Of a DNA stretch of 64,000 bases, positions 42,361-52,782 are shown piece after piece. The notes below the pieces were generated by a model. The model had not been told where the DNA came from, searched no databases, and saw only the letters and a list, made by a program, of their open reading frames with translations. Source of the stretch: Flavobacteriaceae bacterium (GTDB taxonomy: Bacteria; Bacteroidota; Bacteroidia; Flavobacteriales; Weeksellaceae); NCBI GenBank assembly GCA_004359435.1, contig PTET01000001.1, positions 208,307 to 272,306 of the forward strand, in the 5' to 3' direction. The position numbers were made by a program, and so were the translations under genes. Every line of letters starts with the position of its first letter. Position 1 is the stretch's first letter.

Positions 42361-43204
42361 AAGTTTGTTGAATGCTCATAGCGATTTCATCAATCTTGTA
42401 GGTCAACTCATCAATTCTAGAGGTAAAGTAGTTGTACAAGATAATGGCCACCGCTGAGGTACCAATTCCTAGTGCGGTATTGATAAGCGCCTCAGAGATA
42501 CCCGTTGAAAGTGCTGCAGCATCGGGTGTTCCTCCTCCAGATCCTAACGCGTAGAAGGCTTTGATCATCCCAATTACAGTTCCCAAAAGGGCTATCAAAG
42601 TTGCTACAGATCCTAAAGTAGAAAGAATCATCATGTTTTTTTCTAGCATAGGCATCTCTAGGGTTGTTGCCTCTTCGATAGATTTGTTAAGGGCTACCAT
42701 TTTTTGTTCTTTGTTCATGGAAGTGTCTTTAGAAAGTGCTTTATAGGTTATAAGCCCTTCTTTGAGTACATTTCCAACAGAACCTTGTTGCATTTCACAT
42801 TCTGCCAAAGCTTCATCTACTTTGTTTTGGTTAAGTAAACTTCTCACTTTCATCACAAATCCATCCAAGTTTCCTTTTCCAGCGGCTTGTTTGATTACAA
42901 AAAATCTTTCAAAAGAGAATACAATTACAGTAATCATAAAGGTAATGAGGATCGGAACGATGAACCCTCCTTTGTAAATGATTCCCAGAAAGGATTCTGG
43001 ATGTATGTCTTTGGTTTCAACATCAGAAAAAGCCACAGAGCCGCTTCCCAATTTGTCAGCATCTTTAAAGTTTCCTGGGTTCCCCAGTACAAATAGATAG
43101 ATGAAAACTCCTACCAAAAATAAAATAGGAATAATCATTGCAGGGTTCAGTCCTGATTTTTTTGCAACAAATTGCTCTTGGTTGTTTGAAACATTCATTT
43201 CCAT
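42344..43204 (-). CDS. exbB: MotA/TolQ/ExbB proton channel family protein
   Basis: The 286-residue protein has an extra N-terminal helix (about residues 20-42), then the ExbB core: a helix around IVPILITFMITVIVFSFERF, a long cytoplasmic stretch, and two helices ATLIALLGTVIGMIKAFYALG and SEALINTALGIGTSAVAIILYNYF. It forms the proton channel with ExbD. The last few residues (EFH) sit at the deletion junction and may not be original, since relatives end slightly differently. The promoter lies at 43260-43289. Confidence 0.93.
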   Translation of the reverse strand: MEMNVSNNQEQFVAKKSGLNPAMIIPILFLVGVFIYLFVLGNPGNFKDADKLGSGSVAFSDVETKDIHPESFLGIIYKGGFIVPILITFMITVIVFSFERFFVIKQAAGKGNLDGFVMKVRSLLNQNKVDEALAECEMQQGSVGNVLKEGLITYKALSKDTSMNKEQKMVALNKSIEEATTLEMPMLEKNMMILSTLGSVATLIALLGTVIGMIKAFYALGSGGGTPDAAALSTGISEALINTALGIGTSAVAIILYNYFTSRIDELTYKIDEIAMSIQQTFAEFH

Positions 43205-43259
43205 TGTTGTATTATTAGGTTGTTTAAATTAAAGATAAATTTTCCGTTTTTTTCTGACA

Positions 43260-43289
43260 CAAAGCTATTCAAAATTAGAAGATGGTCAA
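43260..43289 (-). promoter_or_regulatory. Promoter of the exb operon
   Basis: On the minus strand TTG (43289-43287), 19 bases, and an exact TAGCTTTG (43267-43260), i.e. the full Bacteroidota promoter. The exbB ATG is 56 bases downstream. Confidence 0.7.
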
Positions 43290-43446
43290 TGTTAAATTTA
43301 CGTGTTTTTTAGGTTAAGAAATAACATTTAAGAAATTTTCTATAGATTTTTTAAATTTATTTTATACAAGATTCAATTAAACTTTGTTGGGGTGTGAGCA
43401 TTAAAGATCCTTTTAATACAAAGATGTCTCTGGGTTATAAAATAAA

Positions 43447-43470
43447 AAAACCAGCAAATCTGCTGGTTTT
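43447..43470 (-). terminator. Terminator of the thrS-infC-rpmI-rplT operon
   Basis: AAAACCAGCA pairs with TGCTGGTTTT around AATC, and on the minus strand it is followed by a long T tract. It ends the ribosomal-protein operon 30 bases after the rplT stop. The rest of 43205-43499 shows only the exb promoter. Confidence 0.85.
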
Positions 43471-43499
43471 AAAAATTTAAGTAAAGTAAGTGGATTGTG

Positions 43500-43844
43500 T
43501 TATTTTATTTTCTCTACGATGGATTTGAAAGCCTCTGGGTTGTTAAGGGCCAAATCTGCTAATACTTTTCTGTTTAGCTCGATGTTGGCTTTTTTAAGTT
43601 TCCCCATAAAAGCAGAATAGGAAAGTCCATATTCTCTTGCTCCGGCGTTGATTCTTTGTATCCAAAGCGCTCTGAAGTTTCTCTTTTTGTTTCTTCTGTC
43701 TCTGTAGGCGTAAACCAAACCTTTTTCAACGGCATTTTTGGCTACGGTCCATACATTTTTTCTTCTACCAAAGTATCCTTTGGCAAGTTTCATTACTTTT
43801 TTTCTTCTATTTCTAGAAGCTACTGAATTTACTGATCTAGGCAT
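43500..43844 (-). CDS. rplT: 50S ribosomal protein L20
   Basis: L20 binds 23S rRNA early in 50S assembly and can repress its own operon. The 114-residue protein has the basic N-terminal arm [36 protein letters not shown], and the C-terminal [18 protein letters not shown]. It is last in thrS-infC-rpmI-rplT. In the 90-base gap to rpmI, GTTGTGG (43861-43867) can pair with CCACAAC (43894-43900), a possible but unproven L20 target. Confidence 0.97.
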   Translation of the reverse strand: MPRSVNSVASRNRRKKVMKLAKGYFGRRKNVWTVAKNAVEKGLVYAYRDRRNKKRNFRALWIQRINAGAREYGLSYSAFMGKLKKANIELNRKVLADLALNNPEAFKSIVEKIK

Positions 43845-43934
43845 AATTTTTAATTTTTTTGTTGTGGGCGGTAAGATTTACACTTTTTTGGCGCCACAAC
43901 AGGGTTATACATTTTAGGTTAACCAATCACTTAA

Positions 43935-44132
43935 TTACTTAAGTCTTAGTTGCAATAAAACACTTGGTGTGTCTACTTTGCTTACCAAACCGCTTTTGGT
44001 TAGATTACGTTTTTGTTTGGTTTCTTTCTTTGTCAAGATGTGGCTTTTGAAAGCATGTTTTCTTTTAATTTTACCAGAACCGGTAAGCTTAAAACGCTTC
44101 TTAGCACTTGACTTTGTTTTTAACTTTGGCAT
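43935..44132 (-). CDS. rpmI: 50S ribosomal protein L35
   Basis: The 65-residue basic protein starts [20 protein letters not shown] and continues with [27 protein letters not shown], the standard L35 pattern. It lies between infC and rplT in the conserved operon. Confidence 0.97.
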   Translation of the reverse strand: MPKLKTKSSAKKRFKLTGSGKIKRKHAFKSHILTKKETKQKRNLTKSGLVSKVDTPSVLLQLRLK

Positions 44133-44166
44133 TTTGTTTCTATTTATATTACTTTACTTAATTTTT

Positions 44167-44724
44167 CTATTTTATTTTCTTCTTGCTGGCCATCATCATG
44201 ATCATCTTTTTTCCTTCCAGCTTAGGCATTTGCTCTACTTTTCCAACTTCTTCTAGATCTGTGGCAAGTTTTAAAAGCAAAATTTCGCCCTGATCTTTAA
44301 ACACGATAGACCTTCCTTTGAAAAACACATAGGCTTTCAGTTTAGAGCCTTCTTCCAAGAATTTTTGTGCATGGTTTTTCTTGAATTCGTAATCGTGTTC
44401 ATCGGTCTGAGGTCCAAATCGAATCTCTTTAACCACAACCTTTACTTGTTTGGCCTTGAGCTCTTTTTGTTTTTTCTTTTGTTCGTACAAAAACTTTTTG
44501 TAGTCTGCAATTTTACAAACCGGAGGGTCGGCCTTTTCGGTAATCATAATAAGGTCTAGCTCCAATTCGGCAGCCAATTCAAGGGCAGCCTTGGTTTGAT
44601 AAACCCCTACCTCTACGTTGTCTCCTACCAATCGAATTTCGTCTACATAGATCTTTTCGTTGATCTTATGCAGAACTTCTACTACTCGAGGAGTGTATCC
44701 TCTTTGTTTTTTTAGTGCGATAAT
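44167..44724 (-). CDS. infC: Translation initiation factor IF-3 with ATT start
   Basis: IF-3 binds the 30S subunit and checks start-codon selection. No ATG precedes the conserved N-terminal domain; reading back gives [20 protein letters not shown] and the in-frame codons ATT (44724-44722) and ATC (44721-44719) just before it. infC commonly starts with such rare codons because IF-3 represses initiation from them, so I start at the ATT, giving about 185 residues. This start overlaps the thrS 3' end by 13 bases. The C-terminal domain shows [16 protein letters not shown] and the [11 protein letters not shown] ending. Confidence 0.88.
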   Translation of the reverse strand: MIALKKQRGYTPRVVEVLHKINEKIYVDEIRLVGDNVEVGVYQTKAALELAAELELDLIMITEKADPPVCKIADYKKFLYEQKKKQKELKAKQVKVVVKEIRFGPQTDEHDYEFKKNHAQKFLEEGSKLKAYVFFKGRSIVFKDQGEILLLKLATDLEEVGKVEQMPKLEGKKMIMMMASKKKIK

Positions 44725-46652
44725 GTACCAGTTTTTGTTTCTATTTCTTTTTGTACCAGGGCAACAAAATCTTGCAAAGCGAAGTCTCCTAGATCTCCCT
44801 GGCCGTGTTTACGAACCGATAAGCTTTCTGTAGACTGTTCTTTTTCGCCCACAATCAGCATAAAGGGAACCTTGCTTACTTCTGCATCTCGGATTTTTCG
44901 TCCTGTTTTCTCGTTTCTGGTGTCAACCAGGCTGCGAATATCGTTATTTTCGAGCAATTTTGAAACTTTTTCTGCATATTCTACATAATTTTCACTAATT
45001 GGCAGAATCATCACCTGGGTTGGGGTGAGCCAGAGGGGAAGGTTTCCGCCGGTGTTTTCTAGTAAAATTGCAATAAATCTCTCCATAGAGCCAAAAGGCG
45101 CTCGGTGTATCATCACCGGTCTATGGCTTTGGTTGTCTGCTCCTTTGTAAGACAAATCAAAACGCTCGGGAAGGTTGTAATCTACCTGAATGGTCCCCAG
45201 TTGCCAACTTCTGCCTAGGGCATCTTTGATCATAAAATCTAACTTGGGCCCATAAAATGCAGCCTCTCCGTACTCTACCACGGTGTTGAGCCCTTTTTCT
45301 TTGGCCGCCAAAATGATGGCAGACTCTGCTTTTTCCCAGTTTTCATCAGAGCCTATGTATTTTTTTGGGTTTTCTGGATCTCGAAGCGAAACCTGAGCCG
45401 TATAATCATCAAATCCAAGCGCTTTAAATACGTATAAAGTTAGGTCAATTACACTTTTGAACTCTTCTAATAGCTGATCTGATGTACAAAAAATGTGTGC
45501 ATCGTCTTGGGTAAAACCTCTCACGCGGGTTAAACCATGTAGCTCTCCACTTTGTTCATAACGGTAAACTGTCCCAAATTCTGCGAGCCTTTTAGGCAAG
45601 TCTTTGTATGACCATGGCGAAGAATTGTAAATTTCGCAGTGGTGAGGACAGTTCATGGGTTTGAGCAAAAATTCCTCGTCTAGGTTCGGTGTTTTGATGG
45701 GCTGAAAAGAATCTGCTCCGTATTTTTCGTAGTGACCAGAGGTAACATAAAGCTCTTTGTGTCCGATGTGTGGGGTTACCACCATTTCGTAACCTGCTTT
45801 GGTTTGGGCTTTGGTTAAAAAGTCTTCTAGTCTTTTTCTAAGTGCCGCTCCTTTGGGAAGCCAAAGAGGAAGTCCCGCGCCTACCTTTTCTGAAAACGTA
45901 AAGATCCCCAATTCTTTTCCTAATTTTCTGTGGTCTCTTTTTTTGGCCTCTTCTAGTCTTTCTAGATATTCGGTGAGGTCTTTTTGTTTAGGGAAAGTGA
46001 TTCCGTAAACCCTTGTGAGTTGAGGATTGTTCTCGTTTCCTCTCCAGTACGCACCGGCACAGCTTAAAATTTTGGCAGCTTTCACAAAGCTTGTATTGGG
46101 TAAATGTCCTCCTCTACAAAGATCTGTGAAATCATCGTGGGTGCAGAAAGTGATGCTTCCGTCCTCTAGATTTTGTATAAGTTCTGTTTTGTAGGGATTG
46201 TCACGGTACGTTTCTAAAGCCTCTTTTTTAGAAACTGCATAAAGTTTGAATTCTGCCTTTTTTCGGGCATTTTCAATCATTTTCTGTTCGATTTTCTCAA
46301 AATCTTTGTCTCCAAAAGTTTCGCCTCCAAAATCTACGTCGTAGTAAAATCCATTTTCAATGGCTGGACCAATGGTGAGTTTGGCATTGGGATAATAAAA
46401 AGTGATAGCCTGCGCCAAAAGGTGTGCCGATGAATGCCAAAAGGCTTTTTTCCCTAAATCTCCCTCAAAAGTATACAAAACCAGATGGGCGTCCTCTTGG
46501 ATAGGTGTGGTAATTTCTACTTGATTTCCATCTACAGAAGCAGAGAGAATTTCTCTTGCTAATCCTTGACTGATTTGCTGTGCAACCTCTAAAGGGGTAA
46601 CTCCTTTGGGATGTTCTTTGATAGTGCCATCTGGAAGCGTAATTTTAATCAT
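44712..46652 (-). CDS. thrS: Threonyl-tRNA synthetase
   Basis: The 646-residue class II synthetase has an N-terminal TGS domain ([15 protein letters not shown]), the [10 protein letters not shown] editing-domain histidines near residue 75, and the catalytic domain with [11 protein letters not shown] (zinc Cys and His), [30 protein letters not shown] and [17 protein letters not shown]-terminal anticodon-binding domain follows. It is first in thrS-infC-rpmI-rplT and overlaps infC by 13 bases. Confidence 0.98.
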   Translation of the reverse strand: MIKITLPDGTIKEHPKGVTPLEVAQQISQGLAREILSASVDGNQVEITTPIQEDAHLVLYTFEGDLGKKAFWHSSAHLLAQAITFYYPNAKLTIGPAIENGFYYDVDFGGETFGDKDFEKIEQKMIENARKKAEFKLYAVSKKEALETYRDNPYKTELIQNLEDGSITFCTHDDFTDLCRGGHLPNTSFVKAAKILSCAGAYWRGNENNPQLTRVYGITFPKQKDLTEYLERLEEAKKRDHRKLGKELGIFTFSEKVGAGLPLWLPKGAALRKRLEDFLTKAQTKAGYEMVVTPHIGHKELYVTSGHYEKYGADSFQPIKTPNLDEEFLLKPMNCPHHCEIYNSSPWSYKDLPKRLAEFGTVYRYEQSGELHGLTRVRGFTQDDAHIFCTSDQLLEEFKSVIDLTLYVFKALGFDDYTAQVSLRDPENPKKYIGSDENWEKAESAIILAAKEKGLNTVVEYGEAAFYGPKLDFMIKDALGRSWQLGTIQVDYNLPERFDLSYKGADNQSHRPVMIHRAPFGSMERFIAILLENTGGNLPLWLTPTQVMILPISENYVEYAEKVSKLLENNDIRSLVDTRNEKTGRKIRDAEVSKVPFMLIVGEKEQSTESLSVRKHGQGDLGDFALQDFVALVQKEIETKTGTLSH

Positions 46653-46671
46653 GAAAGTAGTTTTAGAAATG

Positions 46672-46679
46672 CAAATTTA
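46672..46679 (-). promoter_or_regulatory. -7 element TAAATTTG of the thrS operon
   Basis: An exact TAnnTTTG on the minus strand, 19 bases before the thrS ATG and just past the stop of the upstream LptF/G gene. No -33 TTG is obvious, so read-through from upstream may contribute. Confidence 0.45.
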
Positions 46680-46683
46680 GGAT

Positions 46684-47787
46684 TTATTGGTTGGCTCTCC
46701 TAATAAAGAGATATAAAGCAAGGGCGCCAAAGAGAAAATTAGACATCCATGTGGCTAAAACAGGCGATAGAATTTCATTTTTAGAAAAAGAAATTAAAGA
46801 TTCTCCCAAAAAGATATACATAAATGCTATTAAGAGTCCAATGGCTAGATTCAGCCCAATTCCACCCCTTCTTTTTTCTGAGGCAAGTGAAAGCCCTAAA
46901 AAAGTGAGTACCAAAACAGAAAATGAAATGCTACTTCTTCTATGAAATTGGGTTTTGTAACTCCCTAAATTGGTGGAACCTTTTTCTTGTTCTCTTTCAA
47001 TAAATCGAAGTAGTTCTGGGCTTGTCATTACTTCAGAGGCGTATCCTTCTGGCAAGAGTTCGTCAGGAGTAACTTTCAGCGGGAAACTCATCTGTGTGCC
47101 AGAGGAAAGTTTTTCTCTGCCCTTTTTGTCTATCTCTCTAATATAATAATTAGAAAGCAAAAAAGTAGAATCATTGGGCTGCCAAGTAATTTGATCGGCC
47201 CGAAGATTTTTGATGAGTTTCAGTTTGTCTTTTTGGTCGAATTTTTGGTACAGAAACCCAGCTCCACTTTGAGGCTCTCTTCGGTACTCATTGACAAAAA
47301 GATATTCATCTTTAGAGAGTAAAACAGAAATACTTTTAACTTGGGTATAATCCATTTTCTTGCTTTCAGTAAGCAGGTATTTGTACTCAAATTCGTTTTT
47401 CTTTTTACTGGCTTTGGGCAGTAAAAAATGGTTGACTCCAAGGGATATGAGTCCAAGAAACAATGCAGTAAAAAAATAGGGAGTAGAAAATCTGGGGAAG
47501 CTAATTCCCCCCGAGGTAATGGCAACAATTTCTGTGTTGTTGGCAATTTTAGAGGTAAAAAAGATGACGGTGATAAAAACGGCAATGGGCAAAAATGTAT
47601 TGAAAATCCATACCGACCAATAGGGATAAAACTCTACAAGGGCTTGTTTGACAGATGATCCGTTGTCGTTTAATCGGTTGATTTTGTTGCTTATGTCAAT
47701 AACCACTGTGATGGTTAAAAGCAAAGTAGACATCACCACAAAGGTAACTAAAAACTGTTTGACGATATATTTGTCTAGAATTTTCAA
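46684..47787 (-). CDS. LptF/LptG family permease (YjgP/YjgQ)
   Basis: The 367-residue protein starts with MKILDKYIVKQFLVTFVVMS, has three helices in the first 120 residues, a periplasmic beta-jellyroll region and three C-terminal helices. This is the LptF/G layout of the LptB2FG complex that pulls lipopolysaccharide from the inner membrane. Which of F or G it is cannot be told. It lies 3 bases after the broken tgt on the same strand; tgt followed by this permease is a usual order in flavobacteria. Confidence 0.93.
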   Translation of the reverse strand: MKILDKYIVKQFLVTFVVMSTLLLTITVVIDISNKINRLNDNGSSVKQALVEFYPYWSVWIFNTFLPIAVFITVIFFTSKIANNTEIVAITSGGISFPRFSTPYFFTALFLGLISLGVNHFLLPKASKKKNEFEYKYLLTESKKMDYTQVKSISVLLSKDEYLFVNEYRREPQSGAGFLYQKFDQKDKLKLIKNLRADQITWQPNDSTFLLSNYYIREIDKKGREKLSSGTQMSFPLKVTPDELLPEGYASEVMTSPELLRFIEREQEKGSTNLGSYKTQFHRRSSISFSVLVLTFLGLSLASEKRRGGIGLNLAIGLLIAFMYIFLGESLISFSKNEILSPVLATWMSNFLFGALALYLFIRRANQ

Positions 47788-47790
47788 AGC

Positions 47791-48737
<947 letters not shown>

Positions 48738-48782
48738 TCAATTTCGCACAGAAAAATATGTAACTTTGCCAAAAGTACCATT

Positions 48783-49168
48783 ATGAATATACTAGACGGG
48801 GTTAAGGTTTCTAATGATTTGAAGAACGAAATCAAGCAAGAAGTAGAAGGATTTATAGCCAAAGGATTACGAAAGCCACATCTGGCTGCGGTTTTGGTGG
48901 GAGAAAATGGCGCAAGTAAGGCCTATGTAAACAGCAAAATAAAAGACTGCCAGCAGGTAGGTTTTACCTCTACCCTTGTCAAGCTTCCCTCCGAAATAAA
49001 TGAAGAAGCACTAGAGGATACAAATTGGTGGGAGATGTAGATTATAATTCTGTCGCCCCGCTTTGTAGTTTCATTACTCCAGTACCTGGTGGTGTAGGTC
49101 CTATGACCCGTGCCATGCTGCTAAAAAATACGCTGCTTTCATACAAGCGAAAAGAAAATTTGGTTTAA
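48783..49168 (+). pseudogene. folD: Methylenetetrahydrofolate dehydrogenase/cyclohydrolase FolD, internal deletion
   Basis: FolD interconverts one-carbon forms of tetrahydrofolate. The 5' part (48783 to about 49018) has the N-terminal domain with PHLAAVLVGENGASKAYVNS and the catalytic Lys in VNSKIKDC. The 3' part (49019-49168), in another frame, encodes [12 protein letters not shown] and the final [20 protein letters not shown]. About 160 codons, including the whole NADP-binding Rossmann part, are missing. FolD is often essential, so a second source or an artefact is expected. A TAACTTTG promoter box (48761-48768) is intact upstream. Confidence 0.92.
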
Positions 49169-49176
49169 AATCACCT

Positions 49177-49791
49177 ATGCAAAATCAAGCTGAAGGAGAA
49201 TTTCTCCCCATCATGGAACATTTTTACACCATTCAGGGAGAAGGTTTTCACTCTGGAAAGGCTTCGTATTTTATCCGCATTGGAGGTTGCGACGTAGGTT
49301 GTCATTGGTGTGATGTAAAAGAAAGTTGGGATCCAAAGGCTCATCCACTTTTACCTGTAGATTCCATTGTAGATATCGCTACGGCCCATTCTAAATGGAT
49401 TGTTTTAACCGGTGGAGAACCAACCATGTGGAATTTACACTATCTAACCCAAAAATTAAAAGCCCAAAATTGCACAGTCTGTATGGAGACCTCTGGTGCT
49501 TATCCTATTTTAGGGGAAATAGACTGGGTTTGTCTTTCTCCTAAAAAAAATCAACTTCCTATCGAAGAAAATTATCCCAAAGCTCAGGAGCTAAAAGTAA
49601 TTATCCACAACCAAAACGATTTTGTTTTTGCCTTACAACAAGCAGAAAAGGTCTCAGCGTCTTGCCATCTTTTTTTGCAGCCAGAATGGAGCAAAGAAAA
49701 AGAAATGACTCCCTATATCGTAGATTTTGTTCTGAAGAATCCTCAGTTTAAAATCTCCCTTCAGACCCATAAGTACCTTAATATTCCTTAA
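49177..49791 (+). CDS. queE: 7-carboxy-7-deazaguanine synthase (radical SAM)
   Basis: QueE makes the 7-deazaguanine core of queuosine precursors. The 204-residue protein has the radical-SAM cluster motif as C38, C42 and C45 in GGCDVGCHWCDV, a CX3CX2C spacing, preceded by YTIQGEGFHSGKASYF. The GGEP motif (VLTGGEPTMW) and a C-terminal Pro-rich end follow. It is intact and lies 8 bases after the folD remnant. Its partner enzyme Tgt is broken nearby, so queuosine would not be inserted if that damage is real. Confidence 0.93.
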   Translation: MQNQAEGEFLPIMEHFYTIQGEGFHSGKASYFIRIGGCDVGCHWCDVKESWDPKAHPLLPVDSIVDIATAHSKWIVLTGGEPTMWNLHYLTQKLKAQNCTVCMETSGAYPILGEIDWVCLSPKKNQLPIEENYPKAQELKVIIHNQNDFVFALQQAEKVSASCHLFLQPEWSKEKEMTPYIVDFVLKNPQFKISLQTHKYLNIP

Positions 49792-50858
49792 AATCCAAAG
49801 CGTTTTTTGAGCTGATAAAAGAAACTTTCTTCTTCTTTGATGCTTTCTTCAAACTTAGAAAGTGCCTGTTGGGCGGTATCTGGGAAGTCGGTGAAAACCC
49901 CATCTATCCCTAAATTAAAGAAGTGCAAATACTCGTTGATGGGATCGTTTTTGTATTCAAGAGGAAGTCTATACCATTCGTTTCGAAAAGAATATGCAAA
50001 TACTTGTAAATTTCTTTGGTGGGCTCTCTCAATGAGGTTGGTGGCTACCAGGTTGGTTCTTTCCTCTCCGTTGTAAGAAACAATATAAGGTTTCCAAACT
50101 CCAATGGCCTGTGCGTAGGTTTTAATTTCGTCTAGACCTTTGTTGGAGATAAGATCTCCGTAGTTTCTGGCATCATTGTATTTACCAAAATCATCGGGTG
50201 CTCCAAATTGATTGTCGTAAACCAGTTCTCCTTTGTGGTTCAAAAGATCGGCATCGATGAGTTGAACCAATTTCACTTTGGATTCGGTTCGAATTTTTTT
50301 CAGGTTCGAAACCTCGAAAGATTCAATATAAACAGGGGATTCTGCATTGTTCCAACCGTGTTTGTTTAGCACTTTTAAGGTTTGGTCTTCTATGTTGAGG
50401 TTGTTTCTGTGGTGGAAACTCGCGTTTTTAATCTCTAAAAAAAGCTGAATAGGTTTGGTCTTTGGATAAGCCTTGATTTGGTCGATAAGCTCGGAGAGGG
50501 TTGTAAGAGAATATTTGTAATTGTGTTCTTGCGGCCGGTCTTCAAACACTTGTTTTACACGTAGTTCTTTGAGTTCTTCTAAGGTAAAATCGCAAATAAA
50601 CCAATCCGAAACAGGTTTTCCTTGAAGGGTTCTGATGGTTTTTCTGTCTTTGAATTTAGGAAAGCTAGCAATATTGGTGCTGTTAGAAAGATACAAATCA
50701 TGTCGAAGGATCAGCGCGCCGTCTTTGCACATGGCCAAATCTACCTCAAGGGCATCCACACCCATTTCAAGCGCAAGGGCAAAACCTTCTTTGGTGTGCT
50801 CGGGCAAAATTCCGCTTGCGCCACGATGTCCGATGATATAGGGTAGATTTTTTTTCAT
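49788..50858 (-). CDS. Glycerophosphodiester phosphodiesterase family protein
   Basis: The 356-residue protein has the GDPD motif GHRGASGILPEHTKEGF near residue 9, then DALEVDLAMCKDGALILRHD with the metal and catalytic residues, and LFLEIKNASFH. It should hydrolyse glycerophosphodiesters to glycerol 3-phosphate and an alcohol. No signal peptide is obvious (the start is MKKNLPYIIG), so the location is uncertain. The last 4 bases overlap the convergent queE end. Confidence 0.92.
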   Translation of the reverse strand: MKKNLPYIIGHRGASGILPEHTKEGFALALEMGVDALEVDLAMCKDGALILRHDLYLSNSTNIASFPKFKDRKTIRTLQGKPVSDWFICDFTLEELKELRVKQVFEDRPQEHNYKYSLTTLSELIDQIKAYPKTKPIQLFLEIKNASFHHRNNLNIEDQTLKVLNKHGWNNAESPVYIESFEVSNLKKIRTESKVKLVQLIDADLLNHKGELVYDNQFGAPDDFGKYNDARNYGDLISNKGLDEIKTYAQAIGVWKPYIVSYNGEERTNLVATNLIERAHQRNLQVFAYSFRNEWYRLPLEYKNDPINEYLHFFNLGIDGVFTDFPDTAQQALSKFEESIKEEESFFYQLKKRFGF

Positions 50859-50877
50859 GGTTTTTTCTCCTCTAAAA

Positions 50878-51150
50878 TTAGCCTAAAAGGTCTTTTTCAC
50901 TAGGATTCTTGGCAAAATAATGCACAGCGTAACTGCACTGAGGCTGAACCTTGTAGCCATTTTTTCTGGCAAAATCTAAGGCAAAAGCGGTGAGTTTTTC
51001 TGCATATCCGTTTCCTCTAAACATCGAAGGAACCCCAGTGTGGCTAATGATTAGGGTTTGACCTTTTAAAAAATAATTTAGTTCTGCTTCAAAGCCTTCG
51101 CCTAAATCTAAGACAAACCTAAAGTTTTCTTTTTGATGCTCAACTTCCAT
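50878..51150 (-). CDS. GNAT-like N-acetyltransferase domain protein, short
   Basis: I start at the ATG at 51150; a TTG at 51165 would add five residues. The 90-residue protein matches the small YjdJ/Gtn-type acetyltransferase group: LNYFLKGQTLIISHTGVPSMFRG, then GNGYAEKLTAFALDFARKNG (the acetyl-CoA loop) and PQCSYAVHYFAKNP. Substrates of these small proteins are mostly unknown. It is monocistronic or follows the GDPD gene upstream on the other side. Confidence 0.85.
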   Translation of the reverse strand: MEVEHQKENFRFVLDLGEGFEAELNYFLKGQTLIISHTGVPSMFRGNGYAEKLTAFALDFARKNGYKVQPQCSYAVHYFAKNPSEKDLLG

Positions 51151-51210
51151 GGGGTAAAAATACAAATAACCAACTTTATTTTCTATTTTTGAAGATAAAC
51201 AATTCCATCA

Positions 51211-51882
51211 GTGACAAAAAAAATACTCATTGTAGACGACGAAGCCGACATTGTGGAGCTTTTAGGGTATAATTTGGCCAAAGAAGGATATCAGATTTTT
51301 ACTGCCCATAACGGGATGCAAGCGGTTGAAATGGCCAAAAAAAATCTTCCAGATTTGATTTTGATGGATGTCATGATGCCTGTGATGGATGGCGTAGAAG
51401 CCTGTAGGCAAATTAGGGCTTTAAGGCTCTCTCCTAGTGCGTTGGTGGTTTTTTTAAGTGCAAGAGACGAAGAATTCACCCAGCTTGCTGCCTACCAAGC
51501 AGGTGGAGATGATTTCATTAACAAACCCATCAAACCAAGAATATTAATCAGCAAGATAGAAGCACTATTAAAACTTACCACAAGGGAAAATGCTGATATT
51601 TTAGAAGTTGCAGACATCAAAATCAATCGAGAAAATTATCTGGTTTATTATAATTCAGAGACTTTTACCTTGCCCAAAAAAGAATTTGAACTGTTGTGTG
51701 TTTTGTCTGAAAATCCTTCCAAAGTTTTTGGAAGACATGAAATTTTAGACAAAGTTTGGGGCAGCGAGGTGGTGGTAGGAGATCGAACCATCGATGTGCA
51801 CATACGCAAACTAAGAGAAAGATTTGGCAACGAGAGGTTTACTACCATCAAAGGTGTAGGTTATAAAATAAACCAAGACTAA
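51211..51882 (+). CDS. Response regulator, OmpR/PhoB family
   Basis: The 223-residue protein has a receiver domain with acidic pocket D9, D10 and E11, phospho-acceptor D53 in LILMDVMMPVMDG, and a late FINKPIKP Lys. A winged-helix DNA-binding domain from about residue 125 to 222 includes FELLCVLSENPSKVFGR and DVHIRKLRERFG. It starts with GTG at 51211; a TATTTTTG box lies at 51184-51191. The cognate kinase gene follows 10 bases later, as in PhoB/PhoR pairs. Confidence 0.95.
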   Translation: MTKKILIVDDEADIVELLGYNLAKEGYQIFTAHNGMQAVEMAKKNLPDLILMDVMMPVMDGVEACRQIRALRLSPSALVVFLSARDEEFTQLAAYQAGGDDFINKPIKPRILISKIEALLKLTTRENADILEVADIKINRENYLVYYNSETFTLPKKEFELLCVLSENPSKVFGRHEILDKVWGSEVVVGDRTIDVHIRKLRERFGNERFTTIKGVGYKINQD

Positions 51883-51892
51883 GGCCAAGAAG

Positions 51893-52780
51893 ATGAAAAA
51901 AAACCTTGGCTTGGCGCTGGTTTTTTCCTTGGTAGGGGCAGGTTTTCTATGGCTTATTTTTGTGCTTTTTTCTGTAGAATTCCCTGCTTTTCTCCTTGCT
52001 GTTTTCTGGCTCTTTTTGCTGTTGTGTTATTATTTGATCATTCATCTTTTAAAGCCCAAAAACCCTGTTGAGCCTCAAGAAAAAGAATCGGAGTCGGTTT
52101 TTAGAAGGGAGTTTATGGGTAATATTTCCCATGAGCTAAAAACCCCACTATTTTCCATTATGGGATATACAGAAACCCTTATGGATGGAGCAGCAGAAGA
52201 GCCCATGATTCGAGAAAAATATTTGTCTCGTATTAAAAACGCCTCTGAAAGATTGGTACATCTGCTCAAAGACATCGATTATCTTTCTCAAATAGAAAAG
52301 AAAACCATTTCTTTAGAAAATTCCATTTTTAATATTCAAACCTTGGTCCTTGAAGTCTACGAATTTTTGGAGATGAGGGCTGAAAGTCATAACATCGAGC
52401 TGCTAATCGAAGAAAATTATCCCCAGTACAAAGTGGTGGCCGACAAAAACAAAATAGAACAGGTGCTTATCAATCTTTACGTGAACGCCCTAAAACACGC
52501 CCAGTGTACTGAGATTGTTACCGCTTTACTGGTGAAGGACGATCAGTTGGAAATTCGAATAGCAGACAACGGAATTGGAATTTCGGAAAAGGAGTCTTCC
52601 CGAATTTTTGAAAGGTTTTACCGGGCAGACCAAAGCAGAAATAGCCAAACAGGAGGTTCGGGACTTGGACTTTCTATTGTGAAACACATTTTATTGGCCC
52701 ACAATCAAACCATAGAATTAGACCAGAGCTACACCAAAGGCGCCTGCTTTGTTTTTAGACTTCCACTTTACCAAAAGTAA
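51893..52780 (+). CDS. Sensor histidine kinase, PhoR-like
   Basis: The 295-residue kinase has two close membrane helices (about residues 7-28 and 31-52) with almost no extracytoplasmic loop, so it probably senses through the membrane or a partner. The phospho-acceptor is His80 in FMGNISHELKTPLFSIMGY. N box (NLYVNALKHA), G1 (IADNGIGI) and G2 (GGSGLGLSIVK) are complete. It is shorter than typical PhoR because no PAS domain is present. It is paired with the upstream response regulator. Confidence 0.94.
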   Translation: MKKNLGLALVFSLVGAGFLWLIFVLFSVEFPAFLLAVFWLFLLLCYYLIIHLLKPKNPVEPQEKESESVFRREFMGNISHELKTPLFSIMGYTETLMDGAAEEPMIREKYLSRIKNASERLVHLLKDIDYLSQIEKKTISLENSIFNIQTLVLEVYEFLEMRAESHNIELLIEENYPQYKVVADKNKIEQVLINLYVNALKHAQCTEIVTALLVKDDQLEIRIADNGIGISEKESSRIFERFYRADQSRNSQTGGSGLGLSIVKHILLAHNQTIELDQSYTKGACFVFRLPLYQK

Positions 52781-52782
52781 AG

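Noticed and set aside
44166-44256. Plus-strand hydrophobic reading frame opposite infC and rpmI
   Set aside because: It is the mirror of Lys-rich ribosomal and IF-3 codons on the other strand; no start context.
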